Source: Hemileia vastatrix (taxonomy: Eukaryota > Basidiomycota > Pucciniomycetes > Pucciniales > Zaghouaniaceae). From it: 64,000 bases of DNA. The position numbers were made by a program, and so were the translations under genes. A model generated the notes under the pieces. That model made no database searches, was not told the origin of the DNA, and worked only from the letters and a program-made list of their open reading frames with translations. Below, one piece after another: positions 1 through 12,400 of the stretch (the stretch's first letter is position 1; every line of letters starts with the position of its first letter). Location: NCBI GenBank assembly GCA_030280995.1, contig JASXTE010000124.1:49304-113303 (forward strand), in the 5' to 3' direction.

Positions 1-315
1 ATCAGAGAAACACTGGTAACCTTTGTATTTGATTTGCCGTCTCACCTGATGGTTTGGACAATTAGTCAGGCTTCATTTCCATTTTTAAAAAATGTTGTTA
101 TTTTAAATCCACAGGATTGTTTGCTCTGGAGTTATAAACATTTTCGCTCGTGACGTAACTATTCATCAGTTTACATGATCATAAGGATAATGCAAAGGTA
201 TGAAAAGTGGAATGATGTGTCATTTGATGAAATTTCTCTAACAGAGTTTTCACAGCAGCTAATTTACACCAATACTCAGTTGTTATTATACTGATTAATT
301 TTCACTTTGTCAAAA
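1..315. other. Left edge, no gene recognised
   Basis: AT-rich sequence with no long open frame. It may hold the promoter and 5' UTR of the lectin gene that starts at 316. Nothing else can be supported. Confidence 0.4.
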
Positions 316-1162
316 ATGAGGTTGATGGAATTGTCGATGGTGTTTTTGGTTTTGGCCATAACCACGTCATACTTATTCATGTTGGCTTATGTGTTCCTGG
401 CACAACCAGGACCGACTCGAATCAAAGTATTTTCGATGTATGAACAGATTGAGCTAAATTGCTCATCTGAAAATGAAATCTTGAATATTTCAAGTATCGA
501 TTACGTCTACCGTAGATTTGGTCGTAGATGCAATGGTGACGACGAATGCAATGTATGCAAGAACGACATGAAAGATCTCGACATGGTGAGTCTGATTTGA
601 CAAGATGGACTGAACTGAATTTTTTATCCAATCTTACACACAGCTCAAATACTATTGTAACGAGGAGAGTTACAATTGCAGTCTTAATCCTTCATTGATG
701 ATGAAGGATAATTCATCTAATTGTGACTACACCATCAAAATTAAATACGAGTGTCTTCATAGAAAATTTCTACAAAAATCATTCTGTGACGGAGAGATCG
801 TGGATATTTCGTGTCCTAATTCTGAAAAACCCAGGATCGTTTCATCCAAACTATATGTCAATAGTATTAATATTTTCGAGAAATATAAATCACCCTTGTC
901 TGAATGCTTCGAACGACCAAGTGAAACTATATGTGGATTCATTAATGTAACTGGTCAAGTCATTGAAAGAACAGAGAAAATGGATGAAACTATTTTTGGA
1001 TTCCATTCGTATGATGTTCTTGGTAAAGAACTGAGAGATTCACATTTTATCATCAGGAATTTCAAACAAAATTTTCCACGCAAATCATGCCAACTAAACG
1101 AATTGATAATTGATTATCAATGTAAAAGTATCAATAACACAAATTACATCGATGACATATAA
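316..1162 (+). CDS. Membrane-anchored protein with two divergent SUEL-type (galactose-binding) lectin domains
   Basis: Two exons, 316-585 and 644-1162 (phase 0; donor gtgagt at 586, acceptor cag at 641-643), give 262 residues. Residues about 5-30 form one hydrophobic segment, a signal anchor or uncleaved signal peptide, followed by a cysteine-rich ectodomain with several N-glycosylation sequons. The first Cys-rich unit ends with YYCNEESYNCSL, then NCDYTIKIKYEC; the second starts FCDGEIVDISC and ends LNELIIDYQC. This matches the SUEL/latrophilin lectin layout: a short C.G..L.L.C start, a C.G...C.V centre, and a final Y.C strand. The intron falls inside domain 1. Family members bind rhamnose or galactose, but the sequence is too divergent to predict a ligand. 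The first in-frame ATG is at 316. A second frame (1110-1295) overlaps the 3' end, so an unseen alternative 3' exon or a frameshift is possible. Intron and domain call are inferred by eye. Confidence 0.6.
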
Positions 1163-1980
1163 TCCAAACCATTATGATACAAAAGGACAATATGACGTTT
1201 CTTTTTCATTAAATTTTCCGATCAAATATATTCAGGAAAACCATGACTGGATTGCTGTAAAAGCAATGAAAAAGGAATCAGTAAAAGTCAACTAACCATG
1301 TCTACTGTCCTTTTAATTGTTTCAGCCTTTAAGTGGTCTTAACCATTTGTCAAGAACGTATTGATTTTGCTAAGCGATTTTCGTCTTCTTCGCTCAAGAT
1401 GTTTATACAAAACACGTAATTAGTTGGCATGTACTGAATAGAATACAAATTGAGTGTCTAATGGACTAGAACATTTGCTCAAGACAAAAAGCAGCGGAAT
1501 CAGATGAATATTTCATGACAGATAGTAAAGAACATCGATAACGAACTGTTGGTGAATTATTTGGAAATGTTAGAACACGCAAAAGTTGAATATCAAGTAA
1601 TCATGTTAAAAAGACTTCATTGATTCAGTAGTCTTCTTTTTGCGTGTCAAGGTGACAGAATTAAAGTGTACAATTGAATTGTAAGGAAAGGATGTTCAAA
1701 GAAGACCATCACAACATCAGTAGCATCAGGTGTGGCAAGAGGTAGACACTTGAGAACGGGTTTTGGAATAATTGTCCTTTCACCACAAATTCATCATCTT
1801 AACATCTTCAATTAATCACCATGGATGACTTTAACTCAGTATTGCATGTCATTGATGGCTACTTATTCTATTTGGATGATTATGGGACCCATTCTTGGGA
1901 GTGTTTAGCAAAAGGATCACTTTCTATGACAAAAGAATTATGACAGAAAGAGACATTTATTGAGCTGAATAATGAAAAAA
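1163..1980. other. Intergenic, with one possible small ORF remnant
   Basis: Lies between two convergent genes. A 40-codon frame at 1821-1943 (+) begins with ATG in an ACC-ATG context, but has no recognisable homology and is probably chance or a gene fragment. No other coding evidence was seen. Confidence 0.4.
1956..1961 (-). terminator. Poly(A) signal AATAAA for the UTP4 gene
   Basis: TTTATT on the + strand reads AATAAA on the - strand, about 20 nt past the UTP4 stop codon. This implies a very short 3' UTR. Called from motif and position only. Confidence 0.45.
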
Positions 1981-3915
1981 CTATTTGACAGTCCCAGCAT
2001 GTCTTTCAAATGAAGGAGGAAGTTTATGAACAAGTTCATCAGGTGGTAATTCAACTAGAATTAATGAAGTGGTACCATTAGAATTAACCTCAGCAACTTC
2101 GATTGAGACAATATGTTTGAAATCACTGATACAATTTCTGTAAACAAAGTCAGAAGTAGAAAATGTGAAAATTCTATCGTCCGAGTACATGATGAGTGTA
2201 TCACCATCGCAGCAAATATGTCGACATTTGGCTAAATCAACGGATGATTGTTTGATATCGATTATTTGTACTTGTTTACATTCAATATCAACTTTAGCAA
2301 TATTATAATTAGATAGGAAATACCAGAATTTGTTTGGGTCTAATGGATCATGAGTACAATCAAGTGGTAAATTGGGTAATGAAGCGATTGGTGAAAATGA
2401 AGCTGAAGATGCTGAATAATGATAAATATCATCATTTATCAAGGAAAATAGTACATGTCCTTGATTATTACGATGTATTGTAGTAATTCGAGCTTCAAAT
2501 TTGATAGGATTTAGGCACTTGGCAAACTTAGAAGTTAAATTAAATAAGAAACAACATTTTTCACATGTAACAGCCAATTTTGATTCATCAATGAGTGTAA
2601 TTAAATCAATAGACAGTGGATTTTCAATAAAATCATGAGTAACTTTACTCAATTTTCTGTCACCATTTTCTTTGCAAATTCTTCGTAGAATAATAAGAGA
2701 TTTTCTAGTTGAATAAACTAACCATGAATTATTGAACGTCACAGAAATAATATTATATTTAGATGTAAGTTCTTCTGTTTTTTCAGGATTTTGACCATTC
2801 AATGAAAATATGACAATAGATTTTTTATATTGAAAAAGTAATTCTTTACCACAAACTTGAACATATTTTTTAAGATGAGCAAAATTTAATGCGACAGATT
2901 TTTTTATCTTCTTCACACGTGTTTTTGTCATACCAAAGAATGAATCAGAACCACCCGAATATAAAATATCACCAAGATTGAAAGCCAAACATTTGACATC
3001 ATGAGTATGAAGTGTGAAGTGAATTGTCTTTGATGGAATTTGTGATTTAAGGTCAAAAAGGACAATCAAATGGTCAACGCCTGAACTTGCTGCAATTCCA
3101 TTAGAAGAAACAGCAACAGTAAGAACATCTTTTTCATGACTTTTGACAGAATTTATCCTACATTTGTCTTCAACATTCCAAAATGAGGTGTGTCCTGTGG
3201 AATCACCGGATACAATTATTTTTCCATCAAATGTATCAAGAGACCAAATTATTGTTTCATGTCCTACAAGTAATTTTTCAATACTAGTTGACTTTGAAAA
3301 GCTCCAGATGGTGATGTAATTAATTGATCCAGTAACAATGATATCTTCATTGACCCAAGCGACACTGAGTAATCGTTTTTCCCATTTACCTAAATTAACA
3401 CCAAAGTCAAGTTTTTTAGTTTCATTATCCCAGGTGAAAACTTTCAAGAAGCCATTTTCAGTGGCAACAGCAATTCGTCGTTGTTTAGGTTCATATGCCA
3501 TTGACCAAATAACACCACCACCAACTGGATATGTTTGAACAATAAGATTTTCAGACATGCTATATTGATTAATCAATCCAGATTGACCAGCTGAAAAAAG
3601 AAGGTTTTTGGGACCCCAAATGATGGTCTCTAAATTTTGAGGTTCAGAATCATTTTCATGTATTCGTTGATAAACGACTGGATAACAATTAGTTTTACAG
3701 TCAATTAATTCGATGACATCTGATGCAATAGCTCTTTCAGATGGTTTAGATGCATTATATTTTTTAAGAATAGCTAATTTATCTTTGGAGTTATTAAATT
3801 TCATACAATGAAAAAGTAGAAGATTGTCCGGTTGATAGAAGCGAACGCGATGAACATAAGCATCTTTATTGTTCATGGTGGTTGATGCAATATGATTTTC
3901 TTTATCTTCGAGCAT
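1981..3915 (-). CDS. UTP4: UTP4/cirhin, WD40 subunit of the small-subunit processome
   Basis: Single-exon 644-residue frame. In known family members this nucleolar WD40 protein is part of the t-UTP/UtpA subcomplex that works in early pre-18S rRNA processing and rDNA transcription. Diagnostic stretches are VHRVRFYQPDN near residue 21 (cirhin: VHRVRFF), LFSAGQSGLINQY, GGVIWSMAYEP, and GSINYITIWS followed by a GDSTGHTSFW repeat. WD-like repeats continue in two propeller halves to about residue 560. The C-terminus holds LPPSFERHAG, which resembles the LPP-basic tail of cirhin. The length is close to the human protein (about 690). The ATG at 3913-3915 is followed by a short unique leader before the conserved VHRVRF; the in-frame Met at residue 14 is an alternative start. 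It is transcribed away from the WDR44-like gene. Confidence 0.85.
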   Translation of the reverse strand: MLEDKENHIASTTMNNKDAYVHRVRFYQPDNLLLFHCMKFNNSKDKLAILKKYNASKPSERAIASDVIELIDCKTNCYPVVYQRIHENDSEPQNLETIIWGPKNLLFSAGQSGLINQYSMSENLIVQTYPVGGGVIWSMAYEPKQRRIAVATENGFLKVFTWDNETKKLDFGVNLGKWEKRLLSVAWVNEDIIVTGSINYITIWSFSKSTSIEKLLVGHETIIWSLDTFDGKIIVSGDSTGHTSFWNVEDKCRINSVKSHEKDVLTVAVSSNGIAASSGVDHLIVLFDLKSQIPSKTIHFTLHTHDVKCLAFNLGDILYSGGSDSFFGMTKTRVKKIKKSVALNFAHLKKYVQVCGKELLFQYKKSIVIFSLNGQNPEKTEELTSKYNIISVTFNNSWLVYSTRKSLIILRRICKENGDRKLSKVTHDFIENPLSIDLITLIDESKLAVTCEKCCFLFNLTSKFAKCLNPIKFEARITTIHRNNQGHVLFSLINDDIYHYSASSASFSPIASLPNLPLDCTHDPLDPNKFWYFLSNYNIAKVDIECKQVQIIDIKQSSVDLAKCRHICCDGDTLIMYSDDRIFTFSTSDFVYRNCISDFKHIVSIEVAEVNSNGTTSLILVELPPDELVHKLPPSFERHAGTVK

Positions 3916-5483
3916 ATGAAAAAAAAATATGTTAGTTCTAAACTACTTGATACAAGACAACGTGGGACACACGAGATGAAAAAAAAAGCATGAAAACGCC
4001 AAGTTTAAGGGATCGTCTACAAAGTTCATAGTTGAAGTAACTTGCTGCATTTGTCGTTGTTGTTGTTGTTGAATTGGATGATGATGAATGATGATTGGAT
4101 TGAATGATCGATTGTCGTTGTTGTTCACCCTGCGATTAGAAGAAAAAAAAATCACCAAAGGTAAAAGTGATTAAAATTGGCTAAACCAAGTCAAGCATCA
4201 ACATGATAAACATGAGCAACATCAAAACAGCTTAGTATACAGTTAGTGTGTACACATTAGGATTGGCATCTTTTCAAGTTGAAATTTTACTTTGGCCAAA
4301 TGAATAAAATGAAATAATGTTCGATCAGCGGAAAAAAATTGAAATGATCAAATGATGGACGGTACAAAATGTCATTCAAAAGTTGACATGAAAAAGAATT
4401 TTTTTCATCAAAGTAGAATTATCTGCTCGAATAAGCACATTGAACGATTGGGAGGGAAAAAAAAGTAATGCCATTGTAGTTGAACAAAATAATCTCAAGG
4501 ATTACCGTATGTCGTGGAGATGCTATCTAATAGTCCAGTACAAAACATCAATTGAGCTAATAAAATGCAAAATCGATGATTTTTCTACATCCACCAGTAT
4601 GTGAAGAGTTTGGACAAACAAGTAAACGTGAAGCCCTTCAATAATGATGAAGATTGAACAGTTGATCGTGACTTCAATAAATTGACAAAGCAGAAGTTTC
4701 CTCAGTCTTTCACAGTCTACAGGTTATCCATATCAATATGTTCACAGTGACAAAATTCATTGGACCGAATTAGCCTTATTACGAACATCAGTGTAGAGTT
4801 CACCGAGCAAGTCAAAGTAAATGACAACGAAAAAGCCCATGTCATGAAAATAAGGTCAATAAATAGGGAAAAATAATATCGGTGTCATAAAGCCAATTCT
4901 AGGAAAAATTAAATTGTAGAGCTTTAACTCAATTTCCTGTAAAATATGACCAAACGAAACCAGACCAGAGTAATTGCAAGTGAAAGATCATTTCACTGTC
5001 GAACCTGTAGTTAATTACAGTTCAAACTGATTACGTGCTTTAATTTAAATAATTCTACCGCATCAGTATTAATAATGATTTTTATAAATTTCAAATAATT
5101 TTTCAACTAATTAAGTTTTGGTTTTACTGTCACAGACCAAGTGTCTAACAGATTCATAATCGATTACTCTTAACTTGATGTCATACATTGTTTCATCATA
5201 CATGAATCTTATTTGCATATCTTAACACTTGTATTGTACATACATACAGGGAGACACATTTGATTACATCATATTATACCAGTGAAATGTTTAGATTAAA
5301 GGTTTGTTATAAGTTACGAAATGTTAGGAAGACAGAACACAAACACCAGTACCCAATAGTACATACAAACGTACGGCATATTCGGCATCCATTGTTGTCA
5401 TGCGCAGTATTGAGAAGGCCTGATCGGTTAAGAGTGGGGTTCCGACCATCCATCTGGTCTTTAAGGTAAATTGGTGACTCAAA
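3916..5483. other. Intergenic between divergent UTP4 and WDR44-like genes
   Basis: About 1.6 kb holding both promoters and 5' UTRs. Short antisense frames at 3943-4158 and 5324-5731 have no family signature. A small TTG-rich tract lies at about 4050-4070. No further gene is supported. Confidence 0.4.
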
Positions 5484-7508
5484 ATGGCAGAACCTCCACG
5501 TTCAAAGTCACCAACTGAATCTTCATCAGATTCATTATCATCAGATGATGAATATTTTGATGCAGAAGCTGTTAATGCCAGTGAATCATCAATATCTCCG
5601 TCCGCATCGTCGTCTTCACCACCCTCATTCAATCGAGTAGCTCTTTCTGAGAAGGAGATACTAGAACAAGTTACAATTAAAAATATTGATACTGGTGAAA
5701 CATTGCCTCTAAGCCAAGCTGAATCTCTCACGTGTGATCCTTTAAGTTTACACTTGATGAAATTGACCCAGGATTATGCAAGTGATGAAGCTGAAGATAC
5801 AGACGTTGGTACTGCATCAAGTGTCGAAGGTGGTAACCCTGAAGATGAAGAATTAACTGATCGAAAGAAAAGATCAAGTAAAACAAGATCTAGTGTTAGT
5901 TATGATCAAGATGAAGATGCTAAAAGTGATGCTAATTCAATTACATCGAAAACAGGCAAAGTGGTGAAGAATAAAGTTCGAGCTGGTTTTAAAAAAGTCA
6001 GTAGGGTTGGTAAAAGTGTAATCCAAGAAGTTAAAAATCGTACAACTGCTGTTGCTTCAAGTCACAAGACAATCGAAGTTACAAGTGATCTAATGACTGA
6101 ATCATTTGCTCCAAGTACCACTACAACGTCAGGTATTGCGTCAATTATTCATCCAATGAACCAATTAAGGCTCAAAGTAAACAATAAGAAAGGACCTCCT
6201 GACTTTGCTGGTTTACAATTGGTTCAAGAGCTTAATGATTGCAGAGGTGCTGTTTGGTGTATGAAATGGTCACCTGATGGGCAATTGTTGGCCGTTGCTG
6301 GTCAAGACCAACTTTTGCGTGTTTATTGTTGTTGTAAAGCTTGGAAATATTTTACACAAATCCGGAACAAAGCATCAGGTCAACAAATTTCACCTTCATC
6401 TACACGAGAAAGAACTTCCCTTGGAGGTACAGGTGCTGATGGTTCAAGATCAGGCTCATTCTCATCAAGTGATAATAATTCTAAAAATTGGACAGAAGAT
6501 AATAGTTTAAGTGAAGAAGGACCATTATTGTTATTTGCTGCATATCGTGGTCATACTGCAGATGTTTTAGATATTTCATGGTCAAAAAATCATTTTCTCT
6601 TGTCATCATCAATGGATAAAACGGTTAGATTGTGGCATGTTTCACGTGTTGAATGTTTATTATCTTTACGCCATACTGATTTTGTAACAACAATATCATT
6701 TCATCCTAAAGACGATCGTTATTTTTTAAGTGGATCACTTGATGGTAAATTACGTCTTTGGAACATTCCAGATAAACGAGTAACACTTTGGAATGAAGTA
6801 TCAGCTGTTGTTACCAAAGGAACCAAAAGTTCAGCTGATGCAAGTGCCACTGGTAAATCATCTCATGGATTAATAACTGCATCAGCATTTGTACAAAATG
6901 GTAAATTTGCTGTCATTGGTACATATGATGGAAGAGTCATCTTTTACACAACAGATAAATTAAAATACTTTACACAGTTACATGTTAGATTACCATCTGG
7001 AATAACACAAGTAACATCACGAGCTGATTCAAGTCGTTCGGGTAGAAATCGTAAAAATAACAAAGTTACTGGTATTGAATCTGTTTATGATAATAAGATT
7101 CTTATTACAACAAATGATTCCAGAATTCGATTATATGATTTACGTGATTTATCACTTGCATGTAAATATAAGGGTTACGTTAATCAATCATCACAAATTC
7201 GTGCATCTGTTTCACCTGATCAAAAATATATATTATGTGGTTCTGAAAATTCTAGTTTTTACATATGGCGATTGCAACAAAATTCAACAACACGAAAAGA
7301 TCGAAATAATTCGTGGGAGTCAGTTAGAATATCACCAACAGCATTAGGTGTAGGTACACAGGTGCAGGCACCTGTCAATCCTACACCAGCTGCTACAATC
7401 ATAACAGCTGCTACATTTGCTCCTGCACCTAAAACACTTTGTCCAGAAGCTGAATATGTCATCATAGCTGCAGATTTTCAAGGGGTACTTCGATTATTCT
7501 CCAAGTGA
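5484..7508 (+). CDS. WDR44: WDR44-like Rab11-binding WD40 protein with FFAT-like motif
   Basis: Single-exon frame of 674 residues. WDR44 (rabphilin-11) is a Rab11 effector acting on recycling endosomes and endosome-ER contacts. Evidence: an acidic FFAT-like motif DDEYFDAEA at residues 21-29, the equivalent of EEFFDAPE in WDR44 that binds the ER proteins VAPA/VAPB; a long Ser/acidic disordered region; a basic stretch near residues 150-190; then LKVNNKKGPPDFAGLQLVQEL and the WD40 domain beginning CRGAVWCMKWSPDGQLLAVAG at about residue 255. Later repeats include YRGHTADVLDISWS, SSSMDKTVRLWH, SGSLDGKLRLWN and GSENSSFYIW. It is shorter than vertebrate WDR44 (about 910) because the N-terminal region is reduced. 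The ATG at 5484 sits just before the FFAT-like motif. A (CAA)n tract starts right at the stop codon. Confidence 0.85.
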   Translation: MAEPPRSKSPTESSSDSLSSDDEYFDAEAVNASESSISPSASSSSPPSFNRVALSEKEILEQVTIKNIDTGETLPLSQAESLTCDPLSLHLMKLTQDYASDEAEDTDVGTASSVEGGNPEDEELTDRKKRSSKTRSSVSYDQDEDAKSDANSITSKTGKVVKNKVRAGFKKVSRVGKSVIQEVKNRTTAVASSHKTIEVTSDLMTESFAPSTTTTSGIASIIHPMNQLRLKVNNKKGPPDFAGLQLVQELNDCRGAVWCMKWSPDGQLLAVAGQDQLLRVYCCCKAWKYFTQIRNKASGQQISPSSTRERTSLGGTGADGSRSGSFSSSDNNSKNWTEDNSLSEEGPLLLFAAYRGHTADVLDISWSKNHFLLSSSMDKTVRLWHVSRVECLLSLRHTDFVTTISFHPKDDRYFLSGSLDGKLRLWNIPDKRVTLWNEVSAVVTKGTKSSADASATGKSSHGLITASAFVQNGKFAVIGTYDGRVIFYTTDKLKYFTQLHVRLPSGITQVTSRADSSRSGRNRKNNKVTGIESVYDNKILITTNDSRIRLYDLRDLSLACKYKGYVNQSSQIRASVSPDQKYILCGSENSSFYIWRLQQNSTTRKDRNNSWESVRISPTALGVGTQVQAPVNPTPAATIITAATFAPAPKTLCPEAEYVIIAADFQGVLRLFSK

Positions 7509-7522
7509 ACAACAACAACAGT

Positions 7523-7585
<63 letters not shown>

Positions 7586-7588
7586 AAT
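7508..7588 (+). repeat. (CAA)n microsatellite in the WDR44-like 3' UTR
   Basis: About 25 near-perfect CAA units start at the stop codon of the WDR44-like gene and end at about 7586. A stop-loss change would add a poly-Gln, poly-Asn or poly-Thr tail depending on frame. Confidence 0.8.
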
Positions 7589-9436
7589 AGCTCATCGCAT
7601 CATCAGGACTTTCTTTTATCATATTGGGCAAAATAGCAACTGCCATGGTTGATTCAAGTGCTTGACAAGCCTTTACGCGTACTGTACCAAACATTGCCTA
7701 TTATTATTACACCTTTACTAAATCTTTAGTCTTTTTTCAATTATAGATTTGTTCTTTTTGTACAAAAAAAAGCAGAGAGAGAGAATGAAAGAAAGAAAAT
7801 AACGTAAAGTTGGGAAAACGTTTTTATTGGTTATACTTTTTTGACAATGATAAAAGAAACAGAAAAGATAAAAATGTCACTTGTTATCCTGCACGATGTC
7901 CATGATGCATTTTGTTTTTCTTTAATAAATTGACCATATGGTAAACAGAAGTTAAAGAAGAAGAAAAAGAAAAAGAAGAATCTTTCGTTTTAGTTTCACA
8001 TGAATCTTTACAAAGGTGGTCAATTCATAGACTTGGATGACAACAGTTCACTCAACAACATCATTCGTCACAACATCAACTGTTAAAAGATGAAGATCAT
8101 TCGAACAAACACATTTGTCAATAGAACAGAGTAACTCGCATTACCTTTGCTGAGGAAAGAGAAAAAAAATTTATATTTGATTTACATCAAAATTTTATCA
8201 TCACTATGAAAGATAAATAAAACTTATTATAGCTTTTGTTTCTTCCCAAATGTATCGACAAATCTGACAAGAGTGACAAAAATCTACCTATAACCAATCG
8301 ATTGTTGGTTAAAAGCTTTTTTCTCCGTCCATTAATTTGAGTGAAACAAGGTAAAAGGTTAACTTGTGAGTGTATTTCATGTACATTTATGTAGTTCATG
8401 TAGGTCATACAATTGATGTAGTACACAGTAGAAAAATTGCAATGGACTTGTGTGGGATGATTAGATGATTACTATTGATTGTAACGATGAGAAAAATTCG
8501 GTAGTTTCATTGAACAAATTGTAGAACAAGCCAGTAAGTTACATCATCATCATCATCATACAGTTGTTACTATATTACAGTTGTTGTTCATTTTCCATGT
8601 ATGATGAGAATATTTTTTGACAATATCAACGGGGTAAATTTAAATGCCAAAGTTGATAGTATGAAAAAAGATATCTTTACAAATGTATAATTTTAAAGAA
8701 GAAACGAATTAGTTTGATGTTGAATGATCATATTTCTGGTAAGAATTGGACACATGACCCTGTTAAAGTGCAAGCTAAACAAGTGGATCGATTGAATTTC
8801 GCTCCTGCGGACTTGGGTAATGTTCATGTTCTGACAGAGCCTCCTCGAGTACATTTCGCCTTCTTTTTCCTTTTCTCCTTTCATTCGACAGTAGAGAACA
8901 CATAACATCACACATACACACACAGACACAGACATACACAGAGACTTACATACATTCAGAAAGACAGAGAGACAGATATATATATATATACACGCAGCAT
9001 CCAGAACATCGAATGTACACTTGGTACAATCGAAGAAGTAAGAAGAACCTTCTCTCTGATCATTTGCTGTCTCAAGATAATTCTCGTCGTCAAAGTATTA
9101 AACAAGTCTCCCCAAGTGTAAGAAAAGGAAGATTTAATATACACATGGAATTTTCAACAAGACTGAACATTTAACACGCTTCAGCAACATTGTCAACATT
9201 ACCATTGACTATCCACATTGACAAGTGTTCACATTGTACCTTGTTCAACCTCGTAAAAGGTAAATTGACTCACGTGATACTCTTTAATTGCATTATCATT
9301 GTATGTGTTGTCGTTGTCGTTGTGTTGTTACTACCTTATGTAATAACAATGCACAGACACGAATAACACAAGAAGGTGAAAAGAACAATCACCAATGTAA
9401 CAGTGTAAATTGTCCTTGCTTGTTCACTTGAACAGT
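7589..9436. other. 3' UTR of the WDR44-like gene and 5' flank of the GH31 gene
   Basis: An AATAAA at 7924-7929 is a plausible poly(A) signal for the WDR44-like gene. A mixed CA/AT microsatellite lies at about 8908-8992. No coding frame with a family signature was seen on either strand. Confidence 0.4.
7924..7929 (+). terminator. Candidate poly(A) signal for the WDR44-like gene
   Basis: AATAAA about 415 nt past the stop codon. Motif and position only; other signals nearby could be used. Confidence 0.35.
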
Positions 9437-12400
9437 ATGAATAACCACGAAGTGAGTTATTCGACACTTGCTACTGATGATGGTGATGATGATGATAATC
9501 ATTTTTACCAGTCATCCGATCAATTAAACTTGGATCATAACATCGATACTTACGATAGTGACAATTGTACTGTTGATAGTTTTCGTAGTCAATATTATTC
9601 ATTTGATTCAATATTCCTGGATGAGTATATACAAAGTAAATATTATTCTCTTGTGCATATAGCAGCACATTGAGGATGTTATTTTTGTTATTTTTTCCTT
9701 TTTTCCTTTCTTCTTCACTTCTTGTGTCCAGTATTTTGTACAGTTGTCAAGGTCGACATTGTTTTCTTCATTTTTTCTTCTTCTTGTTTCTTCATCATCA
9801 TCATTCATAATTACATTGTAACTTTTCTTCCAGAGGATGATTATGACACCATCAACAAAAATGATCCAATTGATGATTGTTTGAATAACCGCCAGTCGAT
9901 CAACAGTATTGATAACAGGAGTAAATTACAATATCAACCAACTAATTGTGTCCCAGCAATAACATCATCATCACCATCATCATCATCTTCCAAGAAAAAC
10001 AATATGGAGTCATCCAAGCAACTTTATCCTAGTAAAGAACAACATCAAAGGACAAGATTTTTATTAGATGATGATGATAATGATAATGACGAAGATGATT
10101 CACAGGGTCAAAAAGAAGTATCCGTTGATGGTACGATGGTTTCATGGAAAAATCAAGGAAATGATAAACGTATTCGTCAATCTTCTACCAATACATCATC
10201 ATCATTATCTTCTTCTTCTTCTCATCATCATCATAAAGTTTCACCTTATTCAAGTGGTTTTATTAATCCTTTAGCTAATGTATCTTCACCTGTAAAGAGA
10301 AGCATCGGACCTAGTAACTATCAAACAGGATATGAGTCAGATTCATCGTCCAGTGGATCATCAAATTCGATTCACGAATCACTCTTTCCCAAAACTGCCT
10401 CATGGCGAGTGATGAGTATTTCAGGGAGAAGACCTTCAAATGTGAAAATTCTAAGTATGGATCATCATTCAGGTTCATGGCGAGTTCTTTCGCAAAAAGG
10501 ATCAAAGAAAAATCAACCATCCTTTCCAAAGGTGGTAAGTATTTGATCAAGTCACCTTTTCTGTCAAATGTTTTTCCTCTTTTTCTTTTGCTTTATTTTT
10601 TTTTCCTCTTTTTCTTCCTTTTATCCTGTATATATTTTTGGTCCCATGTCGTTTACTTCTTCTTCTTCTTCCTCTTCTTCTACTTGGTTCATTTTGTTGA
10701 ATGGAACAAATGACATTGCAGTCAACTTGTCTACTGGAACAATTTTTCCTCTTCACTTGTCCTTTATTCTTCTTGTTCTTTCATGTTCTTTGATTCTTTT
10801 CTCCTTTTTTCTCCTTTTTTCTTCTTTCACTTACTTTGCCTGGAACTATCCATGTAGTCAAGTACAATAGCGTGATGTACACAATCCATTGACTTGACCA
10901 TCAAAGTCATGGGTTACTTTTGTCCTCCCTGATAACATAAATGTAGCTTAATGAAGCAAAAATGTGGCCATTGCATTTGTTCTAATCTATTCTAGCATCT
11001 TCCATTCTGTCAATTTTTCCATACGTGATATATATATATTTTTTTTCATTTATTCTTTCACATTTTTCCTTTTTTCATACATTTAATATCCATGCGCAAT
11101 CGACAAATCAACTGAACCTGTAGTAATTGCAATCGACATTGAAATTTGTTCTCATTAGATTCTTCTTTTATTCTTTTTTTTTTCTGTCATATCAATTCAA
11201 TTTATCGTAACATTTTTCCATATACTTGTATCTAAAAGTAACCATCAATTGCAATTGTTTCACCTTGAGCACAAATTTCAATATAAATTCAAGTCATTCA
11301 TATTGATCCATTTTATCCATCATCATCATCATCATCATCATCATCTTATATCCTTTTTTTTGTGTTAAATAATTGATATCATTTAACATATAAAGTACTT
11401 CTCATGTTAAATAACTACATGAGTGTAAATTTTGTCTTTTCATTCATTCATTTTCTCTCAAGTTCTTAAGATGAATTCAATTTCAATCAAGTTTAGTGTC
11501 GATTGCAAGTGTAATTGGATGAAAAGTTCTTTTGTTCATTATTTAAATTTCATTTAAATGAATTTCTTGTACAAGTTGATATGTTTTTTAAATTTTCTTT
11601 TCTCTTTTTTCTCTTTTTCAGCCTCGTTCATTAAAACGTGTAATGGATATTCGTCGTCGAGATCCTGATTTTTTACTTAAAATATTTGTTTTTATTTTAT
11701 TTGTTGTAATTGTAACAACAATATTTATGGTTAGTCGTATATATGAACAACAACAATTAATGCAACAACATGAAAGTCAAATATATTTTTCTGATGAATT
11801 ACGTCAATTTCATTTACTATCATCAGAAGGTAAATTAGTATTAAAAGGACATTTTGGTTTAGGTATTCCATCAGATTTATCCTCTGAACCATGTATATCA
11901 TCATCAAATCATGAAAATATTTATGGTCCATCACGTTGGAATAAATTTTGTCGTGATTGGAAATATCGTGCACATTTAGATATTAATTTTCAACGTAAAT
12001 CATCATCAGTAGCATGTTATCATGTACATTGGACATCGATAACAGATGAAATAAAAGATTGTTTTGAAATATCAAATGCATATTGGTATGGAATAGGACA
12101 AATGATTGGATCACCCTGGCCATTGAATTATTATTCATTTAATGATACACCATTTACAACTGGACATGATGGTAAGAATGTTCAATTTCCACTTGGATCA
12201 ATAATTCGACGATATTTTATTTCATCACTTGGTGTAGCAATTCATATACCATTATCAGTACCACTTTTTATATCATTTAATTCATCAAGTTTATCTGATC
12301 CAACTGGTGATTCACTTTTATGTTTAAGTGTTAAACCATCATCACATTCAGTATCACTTTCACCTTATTTTGATAAAATTCATGGTAAATTAATACAACC

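Noticed and set aside
1821..1943. 40-codon + strand frame MDDFNSVLHVIDGYLFYLDD...
   Set aside because: It looks protein-like but is too short, without splice sites or a recognised family; left as a note in the intergenic entry.
5324..5731. - strand frame antisense to the WDR44-like 5' end
   Set aside because: It mirrors the Ser/Asp-rich coding strand and has no homology of its own.
7508..7588. CAA array considered as a CRISPR-like repeat
   Set aside because: The unit is 3 bp with no spacers; it is a simple microsatellite in a eukaryotic 3' UTR.
7494..7694. - strand frame with a poly-Cys run
   Set aside because: It is the complement of the CAA microsatellite, not a cysteine-rich peptide gene.
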